Source: Acanthosepion pharaonis (lineage: Eukaryota; Mollusca; Cephalopoda; Sepiida; Sepiidae). From it: a DNA stretch of 64,000 nt. The position numbers were made by a program, and so were the translations under genes. Below the pieces are notes generated by a model. That model was not told the origin of the DNA. It did no database searches and worked only from the letters and a program-made list of their open reading frames with translations. The stretch lies in NCBI GenBank assembly GCA_903632075.3, contig CAHIKZ030005495.1, positions 1,577,501 to 1,641,500 of the forward strand. Direction: 5' to 3'. Every line of letters starts with the position of its first letter. Position 1 is the first letter of the stretch. Positions 34,246 to 45,066 of the stretch are shown here, one piece after another.

Positions 34246-34379
34246 ATTTTGGAGGGAAAATATTAATATAAGTGTAAGATTTGCTTTTTCATATTTACTC
34301 TTGGTTCATAAACATTCGATATTCCAAATGAATCTACTGATACTTGTAGAAAAGAGCGTTCCTGCTTCCCCTCCCAAGG

Positions 34380-35340
34380 CCAATATGCAGAGGGCGGTAT
34401 GCTGATGACATAGATATTCATAGTTGGAATAAAACTGATCTTGAACGAAAAGATCAACGTTCTCTACCAAGTGTTCCAAGAACTCGTATTCAAAATAAAA
34501 AAATTTCCAAAAACAGAATCAAGGAATCTGGAACTGGAATGAAAGCAGTGATGTCCTTTATCCGGAATCCTTCATAGAAATCCAGGATCTGGAATTAATA
34601 AACATTTAAATACCTCGGAGTATGGATCACCTAATTTAATTTTTTGTGTCATTTCACCCCAAGCAAGGCGATAAAGTCACTAGGACACAAGAGGTTATTG
34701 AATGCTAGAGAATATGAGAAAAAGAACAAGTATGAAGAATACAGAAGATAACAATTGACAATATAAGAGAAAAAAGAAATTGAACATAGAATAGGTTCTG
34801 CTAGGGATAGTTTCACCCAACTCAGCAATCTGTTACAAAACCAAAACATTAACTTCAAACCAAGAGTAACGTTCTTAAATAGTCTTGTCAGATCGAGATT
34901 TTCATATTGATGTAATGCATGACACAAAAATCATTCAGAAGTATCGAAATATACGCGACTCGCTTCCTAAGACCAATGGTTAAAAATGACGTTTAGCGAG
35001 TAAAGCCTGTAGATTTGTTAAAGACCATCCTTCTTTGAAATCTTGTGAACTGGTACTACAGAATTCCAAACAAAAAACTGTAGCAAATAATAGAATCCAC
35101 ATCACTTGAGAACTATCGACAGCATCAACAACATACGGATAACACATGTCACTCGAAAAGAAAATAATGACATAATCAAGATGTCGACATTTCACGCTAT
35201 TTCAACTAAAATGTTAGGAAGGAAAACCCCGTCGACACTTCAAAGCGCAATATCAGCTACTGGACTTGAGAAACCTGTTTTCCTGAAAAAATAATTTTAA
35301 GGGAAGAATTTTATAAATTTCAACCGAAAACAGTACTGGC
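34380..35340 (+). pseudogene. LINE reverse transcriptase remnant, copy 1
   Basis: Recognisable ORF2 motifs in order: RYADDIDI at about 34394 (catalytic YADD), KYLGVWIT at about 34609, FLNSLVRSRFSY at about 34870, then RSIEIYATRFLRPMVKND (34945) and MSTFHAISTKMLGRKTPS (35180) toward the C-terminus. This would have copied LINE RNA at the target site. The gene is split by stops and frameshifts and interrupted by a second LINE tail at 34637-34795. 5' parts (endonuclease, early RT) are absent. Confidence 0.75.
34637..34795 (-). mobile_element. LINE 3' end inserted in another LINE
   Basis: TTTCACCCCAAGCAAGGCGA, AAAGTCACTAGGACACAAGA, GGTTATTGAATGC and AACAATTGACAATATA match the 3' end described at 49863-50400, on the minus strand. 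It separates the YLG and VRSR motifs of the host LINE, so it is younger than that copy. Confidence 0.7.
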
Positions 35341-35429
35341 TGCTCGGTCAAAGAATGCCGAACGTTTCCCTGAAGGATATCGTCAAATATTACCATTACC
35401 ATCATCGATACAACCTGAAAAGAAGCCTT

Positions 35430-36245
35430 CAGCTAACCAAATACTCTTAAATACCCTCGTCAGATCTAGACTTTCATATGGCTGTCAAACATGACGTCAA
35501 ACCCGTTGAGAAATATCTAAACTCTCAGCTGTATACAGCGGGATTGTAAAGTAACTCCCCATTTTGAAATACTCATAATCTATTTATTAACTATAATTTT
35601 TACAAGAAATGGATATAAAAGGAAAGCGTTTAGTATGAGGTTTTATTTAAAATTCCATATGGGCACAAGATTTTGCTACCCCTTTCTCGAGCTGCCCGGG
35701 TATCGCGTCAACTCTTGTGGTATCGAAGAGAAGATATAACTTCTTGTATTCGTCCTTCAAGTTCTTCCAAAGTCTTGTTTTGGTATAGCAGACTCGCTTC
35801 TTTAACCAACTTCAAAGAAAATAGTCACAGGGGTACAGATACCTGGCTAGCCATTCATACATAATAGAGGGAGTTACTTTTAATCCCCCCCCTGTACAAT
35901 CGCTTTGTCGATAAAAGTCTTTGAGCGAATGAAGCTTGAGGGTCTTCGCAAGGATCATCCTTCTTTGAAAAATTTGGGCTGGCGCTACAGAATCACTGAC
36001 AAAGAACTGTACAAATAACATCACTTGAGGACTATCGACAGCATAATATGGAGAACACATATCACGTGAAGAGAAAATAATGACATAGTCAAATGTCGAC
36101 ATTTCACGCTATTTCAAATAAAATGTGAGGAAGGAAAACCCCCGTTGATAATAAAAGCGCGATAACAGTTACTGGACTTGAGAAAACATGTTTTCCCGAA
36201 AAAATGTTTGAAGAGAAGGATTTTATAAGTTTCAACCGGTAGTAA
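35430..36245 (+). pseudogene. LINE reverse transcriptase remnant, copy 2
   Basis: LLNTLVRSRLSYGCQT at about 35443 is followed, after a 359-bp transposon, by GLRKDHPSLKNLGWRYRITD (35940) and a C-terminal part with GTCGACATTTCACGCTATTT shared with copy 1 at 35180. Copies 1 and 2 are the same LINE family; they lie head-to-tail ~0.9 kb apart, by local duplication or two insertions. Confidence 0.7.
35536..35894 (-). mobile_element. Internally deleted mariner/Tc1-like element
   Basis: Ends CAGCGGGATTGTAAAGTAAC and, inverted, CAGGGGGGGGATTAAAAGTA share GGATT..AAAGTAACTCCC, with TA on each side (35534-35535, 35895-35896). The minus strand preserves a transposase C-terminus (LYPCDYFL, SWLKKRVCYTKTRLWKNLKD), where the Asp of PCD is the third catalytic residue. 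The N-terminal and central parts are missing. It sits inside LINE copy 2. Confidence 0.8.
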
Positions 36246-36410
36246 GTGTAAATGCTCGGTCAGTGAATGCCAAATGTTTCCTTATAAGGAAACATCTAAT
36301 ATAACCATACCTGAATATCTGAATTTTTGAAAAGCACTGCAGTCATCATTAACGGCAAACCAAGTTTCTGCATTTTAACGTAAATTTTATACTATGTACC
36401 AAATTAACGC

Positions 36411-36945
36411 GAGGCTGCACGGTGGAGTAAAGGATAACAGCTTGGATTGAGGAATCAGAGAGCCGAGTTCGAATTCCAGTCGATTCCATTCGCTTACGTT
36501 CTAATACCATTGGGAAAGGTATGAATCCTCTTCTTCTCCCCCCGGCTATGTGTAAATAGCAGGATAAACTGGGTGATTGAAAAGTAGACCAGTTGCCTTG
36601 GATGGTAACTGGTCTATCGCAGAAAGACATGACAACCTACTGCGGGAAAAAAATCTGCCTCGTCAGTCATATATCTGAAGATACATGATCGCCTAAGCGT
36701 GTATCACGCATGGCACATAACTGACTGACTGTTGTGCTAATACACTTGGGAAAGGTATGAATCTTCTTCTCTCCCCCCCCCAGCTATGAGTAAATAGCAG
36801 GACAGGTTCTATCCTTTGGGTGGCAACTGGTCTACCGCAGAAAGAAACGGCAGCCTACTGCGGGAAAAAAAATCTGCCCCGTCAGTCATATATCTGAAGA
36901 TACATGATCGCCTAAGCGTGTATCACGCATGGCAATCTGACTAAC
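36411..36945 (+). mobile_element. tRNA-derived SINE with tandemly duplicated tail
   Basis: Head GAGGCTGCACGGTGGAGTAA, box B GAGTTCGAATTCC at about 36467. The tail module, from GGGAAAGGTATGAATC through AGCTATG.GTAAATAGCAG, GGTAACTGGTCTA, CTACTGCGGGAAAAAAA, TACATGATCGCCTAAGC to ACGCATGGCA, occurs twice (from about 36510 and about 36745). The second tail runs into the 69-bp array. Confidence 0.85.
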
Positions 36946-37222
36946 CAAACATTCGCCATGCGTGGCGTCCTGCTGAATCCTTATACCTGTGTCACGCATG
37001 GCAATCTGACTAACCAAATATTCGCCATGCGTGGCGTCCTGCTGAATCCTTATACCTGTGTCACGCATGGTGAACTGACTGACCAAATATTCGCCATGCG
37101 TGGCGTCCTGCTGAATCCTTATACCTGTGTCACGCATGGTGAACTGACTGACCAAATATTCGCCATGCGTGGCGTCCTGCTGAATCCTTATACCTGTGTC
37201 ACGCATGGTGAACTGACTGACC
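36945..37222. repeat. 69-bp tandem repeat, four units
   Basis: Starts of CGCCATGCGTGGCGTCC lie at 36954, 37023, 37092 and 37161, an exact 69-bp period. Each unit has GCCATGCGTG and, ~35 bases on, its exact inverse CACGCATGGC, so each can form a hairpin. Because 69 is a multiple of three, long frames open on both strands (about 112 and 129 codons); these are by-products. A single diverged unit core is at about 40340-40370 (CCTGCTGAATCCTTTTACCT). Confidence 0.95.
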
Positions 37223-37349
37223 AAATTAACAGGAAAATAACTGGGGTGGAGTTTACATACAACTGTTTAAATCGAAGTATTTTCATATTTTTCTTACGAA
37301 TGTTCACTCAATACAAGCCACAAGAGCCATTCAAGGTACAGGGTTAAAC

Positions 37350-37450
37350 GTTAAGAATACAGAGCGAAGTCGACTTTAGAAGGAACCAGAAACTCAATCC
37401 TAAACAAGAAACAAGGGCTAAGTCTCTACTCCTGTTCAAAAGAATGGGGA
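37350..37450 (-). mobile_element. LINE/SINE 3' tail fragment, inverted
   Basis: AGAAGGAACCAGAAACTCAA, CCTAAACAAGAAACAAGGGC and CTCCTGTTCAAAAG are the inverse of 24200-24290. Confidence 0.55.
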
Positions 37451-37837
37451 GGAGTGCGAACCGGACGATATGTGAAACTCTTTACTATTTCAAAAGACTG
37501 TGTTTATAATTTTGAAAAGATTCTTTACTGTTCCAAATTTTGCTCATCATCATCATCATGAGCTCGATGACTGATAGACCCGGGAGTAACTCAAGGTAGA
37601 TGACTACTGGATGAAATATGGGATAGGAAATGAAGACTATGAGGAGATAAAGATTAGGTAAGGATTTACCCTAGACTTGACGCGGTTAAGTTTGTAGCGT
37701 CCAGGGAAGCATCCACACGGGAGTAGTGGTTCTTTGGAATTAGCCGTTTGATTAGAACTTCCTCCTTACAAATAAAACATGGAGGAAATAAAGGTGGTTT
37801 GATTCCGTGGATGTAACATGGCGGGTTAGGTCTACAA

Positions 37838-38057
37838 TACGAGATTAATCTTTTTTAAAAAAAATATAGGGCTAATATTACTGAGATATTTTCCTGCATT
37901 TTAATATAAGTAATAAATAATTAACAAAAGAGAGAAAAATATAATAATGTTTACACAGCTGAAAAGGAAAGACATGAAAAACGTAGCTATTAGGAAATGT
38001 GTGAGTGTGTGTGTGCGCGCGCGTTACATGACTGAGTGACGTCATGTGGCCGAGTGA
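37838..38057 (+). repeat. Direct repeat F, left copy
   Basis: From ACGAGATTAAT to GAGTGACGTCAT, nearly identical to 39561-39780 (shared GGGCTAATATTACTGAGATA, TTTTCCTGCATTTTAATATA, GACATGAAAAACGTAGCTAT). Ends in (GT)n(GC)n and two TGACGTCA palindromes in tandem (about 38037 and 38056). Confidence 0.9.
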
Positions 38058-38509
38058 CGTCACATGGCCGAGGGCCGAAGTTCCCTTAAAAGTGAAGACT
38101 GTAGAAGTATCCTACCGACCGCATTCCAGACTGAAAAGGCTTGTGGCCATATCACGTTGAATCTCCGGTTTCCGTACGATCGAGCCTGGTCACTGGCTAG
38201 ATGTGTGATCGCTCAGGAATACCCGCTGATGTGAGCATAGAAGTGCGGGTGATGAAATGGTAGCGTAATTTTTATCAGCAAGTTCGAGTTTCTGCTTTCG
38301 TACGAATGGGAGTCACAAATCCATTTTCCCCCGCACCATCCCAGATAACGGAATAGAAAGGGCTTTCTAGCCTTGAGTGGCAGTCAGTCTAAGAGAATAA
38401 TAATCGCTAACAAAAGAACTCATAGCAAATAAAGAAGCGAGAAGTTTGTGCTGCCACAATCGCCTATGTCCTGAATGGACATAGCAAAACAGAGTTACTA
38501 ATGTAGTGG

Positions 38510-38960
38510 CTTCAGTTTTTTTGACTTACACCAGTATCGATAGAATCCAAATGCGTCTCTGAGTTCTTGTGGGTGATAAATTATTTTCTATCCACCAACC
38601 TTTCTCTCACAGGCCGGATGTGGCAAGTTTCTCATCGCTCTATCGTTACTTCCATGGAAAGTGCTCGGACGAACTATATTCCTTGGTATCGCCAGTACTA
38701 ACCTTTACGGCTAGGAACCGCCATATCACTTACATTCGAGCAAACCTATCCACATTCCTTCCGTGTTCCATTGGTGAGAAGAAAGTTCCACTCGAACAGC
38801 TTTTTCCCACGAACAACTGCTCTGTGGAACTGACTCACAAGAGGATGTTTTCCCGATCATTAACCTGTTCAAGTTTAGGGTTAATCGTTATCTTCATATC
38901 CAATTATAATGTAAACCTCTACCTTTGAATGGTCCATGGGCCTTGTACAGGGTGAAACTT
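38510..38960 (+). pseudogene. LINE ORF2 C-terminus
   Basis: Frame pieces: GDKLFSIHQPFSHRPDVASF, SLYRYFHGKCSDELYSLVSP, VLTFTARNRH, then FFPRTTALWN in another frame and CFPDH. This is the conserved C-terminal tail of a LINE polyprotein; the same tail is at 49986 (minus) and 57765 (plus). At least two frameshifts. The 3' end GTAAACCTCTACCTTTGAAT follows. Confidence 0.75.
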
Positions 38961-39109
38961 ACTGTAAAAAACACTACCCCACCAAAAAAGACATAATTAT
39001 CAATCACACTAAAATAATTTATAAATAAATAAATAAATAAATAAAAATACTATGTTCAAGGGACGTTACTCTTACAAAAAATATAAAAGTTATTTCCCCT
39101 GGAAATCAA

Positions 39110-39520
39110 GGGAGGTAATTTAATTTGGATGGCTTCCAAAGCCCTCCCTCTCCAACGACCCTCTAAATTCTTTATCCCATCTTTTAAAAAATTCTCAACC
39201 ATATATGTGATAAACACTTCAAATGCTTCGATTACATCTTCCTTATTGGAGAATGTTTTATTGTGTATGAAAACTCAAAATGCTTAAATAAGTGATAATA
39301 AGTAGAAAAGATATCAGGTGAATATGAAAAGATGAGGCAAAATTTCATAATTCAGGCTATGCAGCTTTTGAACAGTTGATTGAGAAGCGTGCGGCCATAC
39401 ATTGTCGTGCAGCAAAATTGGACCATCCTTATTCACAAGTCTAGGATGTTCCTTTTTCAATTTTTTATACATACACTCAATTTCTCTACAATACGAGGTT
39501 GCTATTATTGTTTTCCCTTA
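39110..39520 (-). pseudogene. Mariner transposase C-terminal half
   Basis: On the minus strand: SYCREIECMYKKLKKEHPRL, then GPILLHDNVWPHASQSTVQK (catalytic HDN Asp), then LNYEILPHLFIF and a degenerate stretch with LFKHFEF. In related mariners this is followed by PPYSPDLSPTDYH; here the motif carrying the third Asp is destroyed and stops follow. Ends near the GGAGGTAATTT block. It lies between the two F direct repeats. Confidence 0.75.
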
Positions 39521-39560
39521 AGACAAAAATGAATTATGAGTACCTTCTTTGAAAGAACGA

Positions 39561-39720
39561 GATTAATATTTTTTTAAAAAAAGAAAGGGCTAATATTACT
39601 GAGATATTTTCCTGCATTTTAATATAAGTAATAAATAATTAACAAAAGAGAGAAAAATATAATAATGTTTACAGAGCTGAAAAGGAAAGGAAAGACATGA
39701 AAAACGTAGCTATTAGGAAA

Positions 39721-39754
<34 letters not shown>

Positions 39755-39780
39755 CGTCATATGGCTGAGTGACGTCATAC
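39561..39780 (+). repeat. Direct repeat F, right copy
   Basis: Matches 37838-38057 almost base for base from ACGAGATTAAT to GAGTGACGTCAT. Differences include a longer (GT)n(GC)n tract (about 39720-39757) and an extra GGAAA. Both boundaries coincide in the two copies. Confidence 0.9.
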
Positions 39781-40739
39781 AATAACCATTAACTTTTTAG
39801 AATGGAGTGGAGGTTTTGACTATTGTTTTGGTGATTCACTTGCATCTAAGCACTAGCCTACTCTATTACTCCTGTCAAAGAGTAACCATTTCTGATCGCA
39901 AATGGTTCTTTTTCCCAGTTTTTAATACAATAAGATTACTCGACATTGTTTCATTGTAACCATTTTCATTAGGCTTATGAGTAACAATATATTGAAAGAA
40001 AAATTATCTGGAAAGAAAAAAGAATCAGAAATAAGTCAACCCTTTTTATATACTAAGGAAGTTATTTCGTTAGACGGCTGGATCAGCAACCAACCAAAAA
40101 TGCATAATTTCATGTATGACAAACAGAGTTTAGAATGTAATAATTAAAAAAGAAGTTAGTGTGCATAATACTACTGAAACTGAACCTTATTGCAGCCTGA
40201 AAGTCTTACTAATTGTGATGAATTCATTACAAATCAGTATGGAACACTAATTTTTTAATTAAATACATGTAATTTTGGATATAGAAATAAAGTAAGGTTT
40301 GGTTTATGTGCAAGTTAAGAAAATATACGATAGTGCTTACCGCCCTGCTGAATCCTTTTACCTGTATTATAGATTTGAAATCCTCATTATTAGTAATCTT
40401 GACAAGTTTATCCCAACTGAATAAATAGCTTCTCTCAAAACGTTGTTAATTTAATTTTGTTCCGCCATACATTTTACTTTCAAAGGATCAGAATCGGATG
40501 TAAATGGGGAACTGACACTCACCCCAAACTTATAACACCCGTGACCGACCTTCGATTTATAGGACTGAGGGTGATTTTGGAGACATTTTTTTTTCGGAAG
40601 AAAATGCCTTTTAGAAGCAGCAAAAATGGCAGAGTACGAAAATGTAAGTGGACTTGGCGTAATGAGAAAAAGAACTTTAAAAAATAAATGTTTTACTGAA
40701 AATGTTACTCATACGAAAAATTTAGAAATTTAAAAATTT
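39781..40739. other. No gene seen
   Basis: AT-rich. A 76-codon frame at 40457-40687 lacks a recognisable domain. A single 69-bp-unit core sits near 40340. Confidence 0.5.
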
Positions 40740-40910
40740 AGTCTCTTCTTCTTTATGTGCCATGATCCTTCAGGGCGTAGGCGATCATGACTCTCCACAA
40801 TTTCCTGTCCCTTGTAGCTTTAAATAAATTCTGTCTTTTCTTTATTTCTAAACCATGTACCACCATTCATTTTCTCAAGCTTGTGAAGTATGTTATGCGT
40901 TAGTGTTTAA
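40740..40910 (-). pseudogene. LINE tail (C-terminus of ORF2)
   Basis: Minus strand reads NKERQNLFKATRDRKLWRVM then IAYALKDHGT and a stop, the typical end of a LINE ORF2 also seen at 52.5 kb. Upstream sequence is lost. Confidence 0.65.
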
Positions 40911-41321
40911 ATACAGTCGAGGCTGGGTAATCAGTTATGTTCAGATATCTTATAAATCTATAATGTCATCAATTTGTATGGATGCGAGTGAGTCGTGTAA
41001 ACTCAAGTATCGTTTTTTATCGCCACGCGTTGTGAAGCTATTTTTTGGACGAACGAAAGAAAATTATTTAATAGCGAATAATTGATTTTTTTTGTTTGTT
41101 CATTAAATAAGTCATTAAATGGAAGAAAGAGGAGAAGCAAATTATAATTATCGTGAACGGTATTTTGAAAAAATATGGGGGAAAAAATGATGGAAATAAA
41201 GGATGAAAAAAGATGACAAAATTCTAAAATTCCCATCACCCCTCTGTCGTGAACATAACAAATTTAGTCTGATGAAGTCCTGAAGGACGAAATGCGTCAC
41301 AAGTACACTTTTTTCACTTTG

Positions 41322-41324
<3 letters not shown>

Positions 41325-41384
<60 letters not shown>
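41325..41384. repeat. (AT)n, ~60 bp
   Basis: Pure AT dinucleotides abutting the foldback at 41383. Confidence 0.95.
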
Positions 41385-41385
<1 letters not shown>

Positions 41386-41613
41386 GATTTATTGGAAAAT
41401 GATAACATAAACATGTTATAAAATCACTACAAAAATAGCCATTTTGTTTCATCACGTCTGGTGTCTTCTCAAGTGATGGTGTTGAAAGTAGAATAAAAAG
41501 TTTTATTCTACATTCAACACCATCACTTGAGAAGACAGCAGAAGTGTTGAAACAAAATGGCTATTTTTGTAGGGATTTTATAACATGTTTATGTTATCAT
41601 TTTCCAATAAATA
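41383..41613. mobile_element. Foldback, ~105-bp arms
   Basis: Left arm GATTTATTGGAAAATGATAA, GTTATAAAATC, AAAATGGCTATTTTTGTAG-inverse, CACTTGAGAAGAC-inverse; right arm returns exactly to ATCATTTTCCAATAAATAT. Identity between arms is very high and the loop is ~15 bases. A half copy is at 48284-48412. No ORF. Confidence 0.93.
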
Positions 41614-41694
41614 TATCATATACTCTGTTTTGAGCACTCTTTTAAGAATAGTATTTTTGGTTATTGGATTTTATTCCGTATACACCAATCCTAT

Positions 41695-41695
41695 A

Positions 41696-41762
<67 letters not shown>
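41695..41762. repeat. (AT)n, ~66 bp
   Basis: Pure AT dinucleotides placed between two foldbacks (41383-41613 and 41764-42016). Confidence 0.95.
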
Positions 41763-41763
<1 letters not shown>

Positions 41764-41764
<1 letters not shown>

Positions 41765-42016
41765 ATGTATGAAAGAAAAATATATACGGAAAAAACAAAC
41801 AAACAAAAATCCTTATATGCAATTATGCTGTTTTAATATTAATATGTCGTCTTTGTCATGTTGAATTGATAATGTTAATTATATTTTATGAATATGTCCT
41901 GAAGATGGTTTATTAGACCAAAACGTCCGACGTTTACATATTAACATTAAAACAGCATAATTGCATATAAGGATTTTTGTTTGTTTTTTTTTCCGTATAT
42001 ATTTTTCTTCATACTG
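41764..42016. mobile_element. Foldback, ~85-bp arms
   Basis: TGAAAGAAAAATATATACGG, ATCCTTATATGCAATTATGC, TGTTTTAATATTAATATGT on the left, inverse on the right. The ~85-bp interior includes GAAGATGGTTTATTAGACC. Confidence 0.9.
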
Positions 42017-42280
42017 TCGGATCTATATCCATATATTTGCTTACATATCAATATATAATTGCCTATTTGGCAACAATCCCTCTTTTATACAAGTTTCATT
42101 AAAAACGACTGATTAGTTACTGCGAAAAAAATTAAAGATGCAAAACTGATGAAAAATAAAAAGATGAAAAAATAAGCAACTGACCGGTTTTATTTCCTTT
42201 CTCTTTCGAGGAAACTAAAACAAAATAACATCATGACTAAAAGAGAAGAAATATTCAAAACGAAGATAAGATCGAGGTTA

Positions 42281-42843
42281 CAGGATAGGTAGAAAGAAGC
42301 TCCCTATTAAAAATTGTTGATATCTTTATTAATTATCGGTCAATTTTCATAAACCTGTTTTCATTGTGAACAGGATAATGGCAGAAGTACAATAGAATCC
42401 TAAAGTTCTACATAGACACCAATAATCAATTGTAATCGTCTGGGTTTATCATTGACTGACTTCATCATTTCCTGTACCTTTTGCATATTTTCTTTCAGCG
42501 TGGATGGTCAAAGAACGACCTCTTCTGCGAGCATCTACCACAGATCCCGTGCTCAGCAGCTTGGAATAACAATTTTCAATGTTTTTTGCATCTACTGAAG
42601 CACAAGGTCTGTGAACACTACACCAACATATCTTCACCTGTACCAGAGAGTGCCACATTTCGTAACGGGATGCTGGTGGATCGAGCAGTGTCAGGCGTTG
42701 TGCCATTCTGGGCAACACTTGTCACTCTGAAATAAAAACAGAAATTAACAATGAAATTTCACACTATATTTCGTTTCATACAAATATGCTTATATGAACA
42801 AAAGTTATAAGTAATTATCAATAGAGAGTCTCTTTCCGCCGAT
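42281..42843 (-). mobile_element. Internally deleted mariner-like element
   Basis: Ends pair: AGGTAGAAAGAAGCTCCCTA and, inverted, GGCGGAAAGAGACTCTCTAT. The minus strand has an N-terminal transposase helix-turn-helix segment: SLVQVKICWCSVHRPCASVD, AKNIENCYSKLLSTGSVVDA, RRRGRSL. The catalytic domain is absent. A second, shorter copy with the same ends is at 61863-62354. Confidence 0.75.
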
Positions 42844-43055
42844 GTACCCGTGTACGCACATTTATGTGTACATATGTACACATATGTATACCTATATACG
42901 CGCGTGAATACATGTATGGATAAGCGTATAAGTGTATAACCATTAATATATGCTTAATAGCTCTGTTATTTAACACTAAGCACTGTTTTTACAAAACCTG
43001 AGAATGAAATATATACGTACGTGCAAGTATATGTTCGTATATATATATTTTTCAT

Positions 43056-43056
<1 letters not shown>

Positions 43057-43113
<57 letters not shown>

Positions 43114-43198
43114 GAAAGAATCACACTATTATTGGTCATTTTCATAAAACAATATATATTTGTATGTATATATGTAAATTTGCATATATAAGTATATA

Positions 43199-43291
<93 letters not shown>
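43057..43291. repeat. (AT)n cluster
   Basis: (AT)n at about 43060-43106 and 43200-43291, the latter ~90 bp. Confidence 0.95.
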
Positions 43292-43297
<6 letters not shown>

Positions 43298-43309
43298 AAA
43301 AAAAAAAAG

Positions 43310-43560
43310 AAAGGTAAGATATGTAATCCGGTGTTCTTATTGATATTTTTTATTTTTACAAAACAGTGCTCAATGTAAATTTACAGAGCATAAATATTAT
43401 AAATTAACTGATTTAAAATATGGTTTCATCGTTACACAGGAATTACCATGTTTCAAAATCAGAAAACAAAAACTTCAAATTCAATTATATCAAATTATTA
43501 GTTCTCTTTCATTTTCAAGCGAATTTTGGAATAACTTATCTTAAAATTTACTGAATTTTA
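43310..43560 (+). repeat. Arm of the 22.9-kb composite repeat
   Basis: ATATGTAATCCGGTGTTCTT, GTGCTCAATGTAAATTTACA, AACTGATTTAAAATATGGTT and ACCATGTTTCAAA in the order of 22930-23075. Only one arm is present. Confidence 0.8.
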
Positions 43561-43644
43561 AAAGCACATACATTCATAATTTTTGTTTCCAAGCATACAG
43601 AAAAATCCAATCATTTAGACAAGGGCGGTAGCGTGTTCTTTTTT

Positions 43645-43686
<42 letters not shown>

Positions 43687-44149
43687 TGTATGTATATATA
43701 CACAACATTTATCATTTAAGAATTAATATCAATGATTTATATATAAAAACGTAAAAAACGAAACATAACTAGCAAAAAACTAAATAAAATAAGTCACATA
43801 TCTAGAGTCGGAACAAAGTCAGCAATAGCCGGGAAAAAAAATGAAAAAAAGCTAAATGAACAAGTGTAAAGATAAAAAGAATTCGAAGCAAAAGACAAAA
43901 TGATCACGACGTATATCCGCACAGACGGACGCACGGGATCGGATGCAAAAACGCAGAAACGGGAGCACACGGATATAGAAGAAAACTTACACCGGTGTTA
44001 AATGTGCATAAAAGGAAAAAAATCGTAAAAATATAAACAGTAATTGGCTGATACGCCGTGAAGAGTGAACAGACACTACAAAACTCTGAAGTCGGGATGC
44101 TGAAGGTAAGATCTGTCAGCTATGTGAAAAAAACTTTACTCCAATTAAT

Positions 44150-44188
<39 letters not shown>

Positions 44189-44510
44189 TACTTGGAAAAA
44201 GAAACTTTGTATCAATAGACAGATACCCTAACCGACTTGATAGCTACAATACATTAGATACATGAGTTTTCTAAATAAGTTAAACCGTAACCCCCTAAAA
44301 TAAAAAAGATGAAATTTTCCTTAACTCCATCATCTCAAAATATCAAACTTTTGGATGGACTTATAAATTGAATCAAGTGAATCAATTTCTAAAAATGTTA
44401 TTCTTAGCATCGCTTGATAATGGAACGGAACTTTGTATTTTAAGTTTAATTTCAGTTTTGAAACATGGGAATTTCGGTTTTTGCGATGATTATTTATTTT
44501 TAAAAATCAA

Positions 44511-44514
<4 letters not shown>
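43561..44514. other. No gene seen; (AT)n interruptions
   Basis: Contains (AT)n near 43655 and 44153 and an A-rich stretch at 43740-44100. Nothing recognised. Confidence 0.5.
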
Positions 44515-44570
<56 letters not shown>

Positions 44571-45016
44571 ATTCATGAATCATTCATATAAAAAAAAAAC
44601 CCCAAAAAAACAAACAAATATAGAGGTTAATGATTTAAATGGTAAGAATACATCTTCGCAAACAATATCAATAAGATACACCAACCCTGAACCTGTATAT
44701 GAATGATATGATCCCTGTTTATAAATTCCAGTTGCATAAGGTCTTTTTAATTTTTTACAAGCTTTCGTTCCTACAGGCATCCTCAGGTATGGAAAGAGAT
44801 TTGTTCTTGTTTTTTACTTCTCGGTAATAAGAGGACAACGAAAATAGAGATGTAATCCGAAAAAATGCTATGAGAAATGTGTTATTGTTTTGGAACCTGC
44901 GGTCGCAACGCTGAGTTTGAATTTTAAATTTTAAGGTTGTGCGTTTTTGTACAAATATAGTAATAAGAGAATTCTTTTTACTGGTAGTTTTTTTTTTTTT
45001 GTATGAATGATTCATG

Positions 45017-45062
<46 letters not shown>
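44515..45062. mobile_element. Element with short inverted ends between (AT)n
   Basis: AATTCATGAATCATTCATA (about 44569) recurs inverted as TATGAATGATTCATGAATT (about 45002), ~430 bp apart, with A-run/T-run next to each. (AT)n lies outside both ends (44515-44565, 45029-45062). The interior contains AGCTTTCGTTCCTACAGGCA and TCCTCAGGTATGG. Confidence 0.7.

Positions 45063-45066
<4 letters not shown>

Noticed and set aside
36886..37347. Long overlapping frames on both strands (112 and 129 codons)
   Set aside because: Opened by the 69-bp period being a multiple of three; the protein is just the repeat, on both strands alike.
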